DNA of 64,000 nucleotides, taken from Sulfuracidifex metallicus DSM 6482 = JCM 9184. Lineage in GTDB: Archaea; Thermoproteota; Thermoprotei_A; Sulfolobales; Sulfolobaceae. The stretch spans positions 1,712,001 through 1,776,000 of the forward strand of contig CP135238.1 in the NCBI GenBank assembly GCA_032834875.1, given 5' to 3'. A program made the position numbers and the translations under genes. Below are positions 61,331 through 64,000 of the stretch, piece after piece. Numbering within the stretch: the stretch's first letter is position 1; each line of letters starts with the position of its first letter. The notes beneath the pieces are model-generated. The model was given only the letters and a program-made list of their open reading frames with translations. It was not told the DNA's origin and ran no database searches.

Positions 61331-62650
61331 TTACTTCAGCACCTTGAACTCTACAGACTGAGGCACGTCTAACATGGAGAGGAAAAGAGAAAGGGGAATA
61401 ACTCTATCCCTCACCGTGTCCTTGCTGAGCACGAAAACTTTCTTCATCCTGCCCAAGATTTTCTTCTCCTCCTTTACCTTACCGAACTTAACCTCAAATC
61501 CCGTCATTTCATTTCCTTTCACCACCACGTCTACCTCTCCCCTCACCTTAGTGTAGAACGTCTCGTAAAGTCTGGAGATATGAGTTACAGCCACGCTCTC
61601 CATCAACCTTTCCCCTGGAACGGAGACAGAAGTCCAGGAAGAGAATGCCTTATAGATGAATGGGTCGGTGAAGTAAAACTTCTTCTCCTTTCTTACCATC
61701 ACGTTTCCCTCAAGATCTACCTGCTCCAGGACCTTGAGTAGGTACATCTTGTCGAGGAGCTCCACGTAACTTATGGCTGTTTTTACTGTTCCAACTCCAA
61801 ATGACTTGGAGATGCTGTGATAGCTCAGTTCGCTGGAGGTTCTCTCCAAAAGTCCCTTCACGGTCAGCTTGAAGAAGGTCTCACTTCTCCTAAGCTTGTT
61901 TATATCGCTGATCACGCTCGACAAGAAATCATCAACTGTTACAGAAACCCTCCCGTAAGAGGAATGTTCCCTGATAGCGTTGGGAAAACCTCCGGTTACA
62001 AGGTATCTCTCCATAAGTTCGTTCAGAGTCTGAGTAAGATGGGAATATCTACCGAAGTTAGAGGTCACGAAGTTCAAGTCACCTCTTGGGAGCTTTACGT
62101 TAAACAGTTCCACGTACTTAGAGAAAGGTAATGGATACATGATCAAGTTCTTCCCTTGTCCTCTTCTGCCAGGGAAAGTTTCTATTTCCCTCCTTGCAGA
62201 CACGGAGAGAGAACCAGTGACCACTAATACGTCGTTCTTAAAGTCACCCTTGTCTATCCTGCTCTTCAGTGCTCTGTGCCATTCCTTGGGATAAGTTATC
62301 TCGTCCAGGAGGAGGAAGGAACTAGTTATGTTGTTCGACTTCTTTATCCTCAGGTAGTCCTCAAGTATTTCGTCCAGTTCCTTGTAGTCTACTATCTTGT
62401 CGCAAGAGAAGTAGAAGATCGCCTTAGGATCTACGTTATCATCCAAGAGTTTCTTCACCAACAGGATCATTGCTGTAGACTTTCCCACTTGCCTTGGACC
62501 CAACACAAAGTTTAGCGAGAATGGAGAGAGGCTTAACTTTTGGATCACGTCAGGTACCCATTTCAATTGGGACTCTTCGAACTTCCTGAATATCTCTATT
62601 TCCTTTACCTTGTCCCTAGAGATCCACCATGGGTTATACTCCTCTATCAT
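61331..62650 (-). CDS. AAA ATPase with DUF4143-type C-terminus
   Basis: A 439-aa archaeal ATPase. Walker A is VLGPRQVGKSTAMILL (about residue 50) and Walker B is SFLLLDEITYPKEW; VVTGSLSVSARR is the sensor-like segment. LVTGGFPNAI marks the DUF4143 region. The C-terminal 80 residues (FYTKVRGEVDVVV, GFEVKFGK) contain the E-x-D and E-V-K pattern of a PD-(D/E)XK nuclease-like fold. These proteins are common in archaeal mobile and defence regions; their cellular role is not established. The start codon is directly preceded by a duplicated promoter segment. Confidence 0.85.
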   Translation of the reverse strand: MIEEYNPWWISRDKVKEIEIFRKFEESQLKWVPDVIQKLSLSPFSLNFVLGPRQVGKSTAMILLVKKLLDDNVDPKAIFYFSCDKIVDYKELDEILEDYLRIKKSNNITSSFLLLDEITYPKEWHRALKSRIDKGDFKNDVLVVTGSLSVSARREIETFPGRRGQGKNLIMYPLPFSKYVELFNVKLPRGDLNFVTSNFGRYSHLTQTLNELMERYLVTGGFPNAIREHSSYGRVSVTVDDFLSSVISDINKLRRSETFFKLTVKGLLERTSSELSYHSISKSFGVGTVKTAISYVELLDKMYLLKVLEQVDLEGNVMVRKEKKFYFTDPFIYKAFSSWTSVSVPGERLMESVAVTHISRLYETFYTKVRGEVDVVVKGNEMTGFEVKFGKVKEEKKILGRMKKVFVLSKDTVRDRVIPLSLFLSMLDVPQSVEFKVLK

Positions 62651-62714
62651 GTTTACTCACACTCCACAGAGACTTAAAAACTTTGTTTACTCACACTCCA
62701 CAGAGACTTAAAAA
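62651..62714 (-). repeat. Tandem duplication of the ATPase gene promoter
   Basis: A perfect 30-bp segment occurs at 62651-62680 and 62685-62714 (4 bp between). On the minus strand it starts TTTTTAAGTCTC and ends GTGAGTAAAC directly before the ATG, so each copy carries a TATA-like TTTTTAAG about 27 nt from its end. The gene may thus have two equivalent core promoters. Confidence 0.8.
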
Positions 62715-62913
62715 GAAGGAAGGGAAGGTGAAGAGAAAATATAACAACAACAACGATCATTGAGGTATGAATGTTCGATTCCTCATGTTCTCTTCTTCCA
62801 GAGCAGGACTTGCAACTGCAGTTTTTATCTCAAGATAAATTAAGAGATACAGTTAGTCTCCTTCTTAATCTGGAAGGTGAGTTCGTCTTGGAAGTATAGC
62901 ATCACAACACAAG

Positions 62914-63288
<375 letters not shown>

Positions 63289-64000
63289 CTTCATGATTTA
63301 AAACCTTTTTTATAATAAATAAATAAATTTCTAAAATATTTTTTTCAATAAAATCTTTTCTTAAAATAATTCATTATTAAAATATAATTAATAAATAGTT
63401 ATTATGACGTAATATTATATATTATATTAATGCTGGAGTAGTATAGCGCGAGTAGTTCTGCGAGATTACAAACGGCTATCCTTGTTTCCTAACGTTAAGT
63501 TGAAGATAGACTCTTTGAAGTAAAGATTTTGTCCAAGTATTGAAGCCAGAGACAGGCCTTGTAGCCCTAGGTAAATTTAAAGTATTACTATTTTTACTTA
63601 GACAAGGAATTGAGATCAGGTAGACTTTAACATCCTAAAATAATAATAGCTATAATATACTAATTTTATTATTCTCATATCTACTACTTAATTAAAAGTT
63701 CAAGCGTATGGTAATGAAAAACGATAACCCATTTTTTAATTACATTCTGCAATTTCTCTGTTCCTCTTTCATGGCTCTCACCTTCAAGTAGAGCTCTCTC
63801 TCTATATATATATATAGAAGAATGAAAAGTTTCCTCGGGTTTTAACTTTTCCTTACTATTTTTTATATTAGTTTAGGATATTTTCTGAATAAGGAATGAG
63901 ACATTCTTCCTTCGGATTTACGTCGTTAGTAGTTAGTTCGTTTTTCGATCGTGATATATTCTTGTTCAGTATCATTAACTAAGGGTAATTTAGGTCCGAG
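63289..64000. other. AT-rich window end, no gene recognised
   Basis: Seven hundred bases without a convincing coding frame or RNA gene. A TATATATATATATAG tract lies near 63802-63817. Confidence 0.4.

Noticed and set aside
61299-61332. GC-rich palindrome as a rho-like terminator or IS end
   Set aside because: It resembles IS605-type ends but no partner end or tnpB remnant could be tied to it.

Overview
The window looks like chromosomal DNA of a thermoacidophilic archaeon of the order Sulfolobales. It is AT-rich. Many genes have a TATA-like box about 26 nt before the start codon and no leader, and GTG and TTG starts are common. The CRISPR repeats, the Csa1-type Cas4, the Crn1 ring nuclease, the IS605-type TnpB and the GH15 glucoamylase all resemble Sulfolobales families. 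I saw no rRNA or tRNA genes.

Region 1 (0-35 kb) is metabolic. Its core is a likely reductive pyrimidine catabolism cluster: a cytosine-deaminase-like hydrolase (14.6 kb), a PreA-type dihydropyrimidine dehydrogenase, a dihydropyrimidinase and a beta-ureidopropionase-like nitrilase (20.5-23.9 kb). Around it lie hydantoin/ureide-type enzymes: a second cyclic amidohydrolase (0.1 kb), a PuuE-like NodB-fold hydrolase (25 kb) and an N-carbamoyl-amino-acid/allantoate amidohydrolase (26 kb). There are also a molybdenum hydroxylase, two flavin amine oxidases, an Ldh_2 dehydrogenase, an aminotransferase, an arginine deiminase and several transporters. The NCS1 nucleobase transporter, one APC permease and the GH15 glucoamylase are frameshifted, so part of the pathway is decaying or the sequence has indel errors.

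Region 2 (34-37 kb) is a decay zone. It holds an MFS-like transporter, a truncated radical-SAM/SPASM maturase, a broken VapBC pair and the second TnpB element.

Region 3 (37-60 kb) is a type III-A CRISPR-Cas island. On the minus strand are csm4, csm2-csm3-csm5-cas10 plus a small unknown gene, an intact csx1 and a broken csx1; cas6 is on the plus strand. Two arrays with the same 25-nt repeat (16 and 22 repeats) have nearly identical leaders facing each other. Adaptation genes sit between and beside them. cas1 and cas2 are intact, csa1 has an in-frame amber codon, and cas4 is cut after about 35 codons by the third TnpB element. A ring nuclease gene (crn1) is here too, and an unassigned HExxH protein lies between the csm genes and array 1.

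The most unusual observation is three isolated pairs of 23-28 bp direct repeats, each flanking 37-40 bp of unique DNA, in the gaps between the adaptation genes. This is the footprint expected from off-site Cas1-Cas2 spacer integration, or from relic mini-arrays.

Region 4 (60-64 kb) is sparse. It holds a DUF4143-type ATPase with a duplicated promoter, and an SQR-like gene cut off by a 59-bp miniature relative of the TnpB element.
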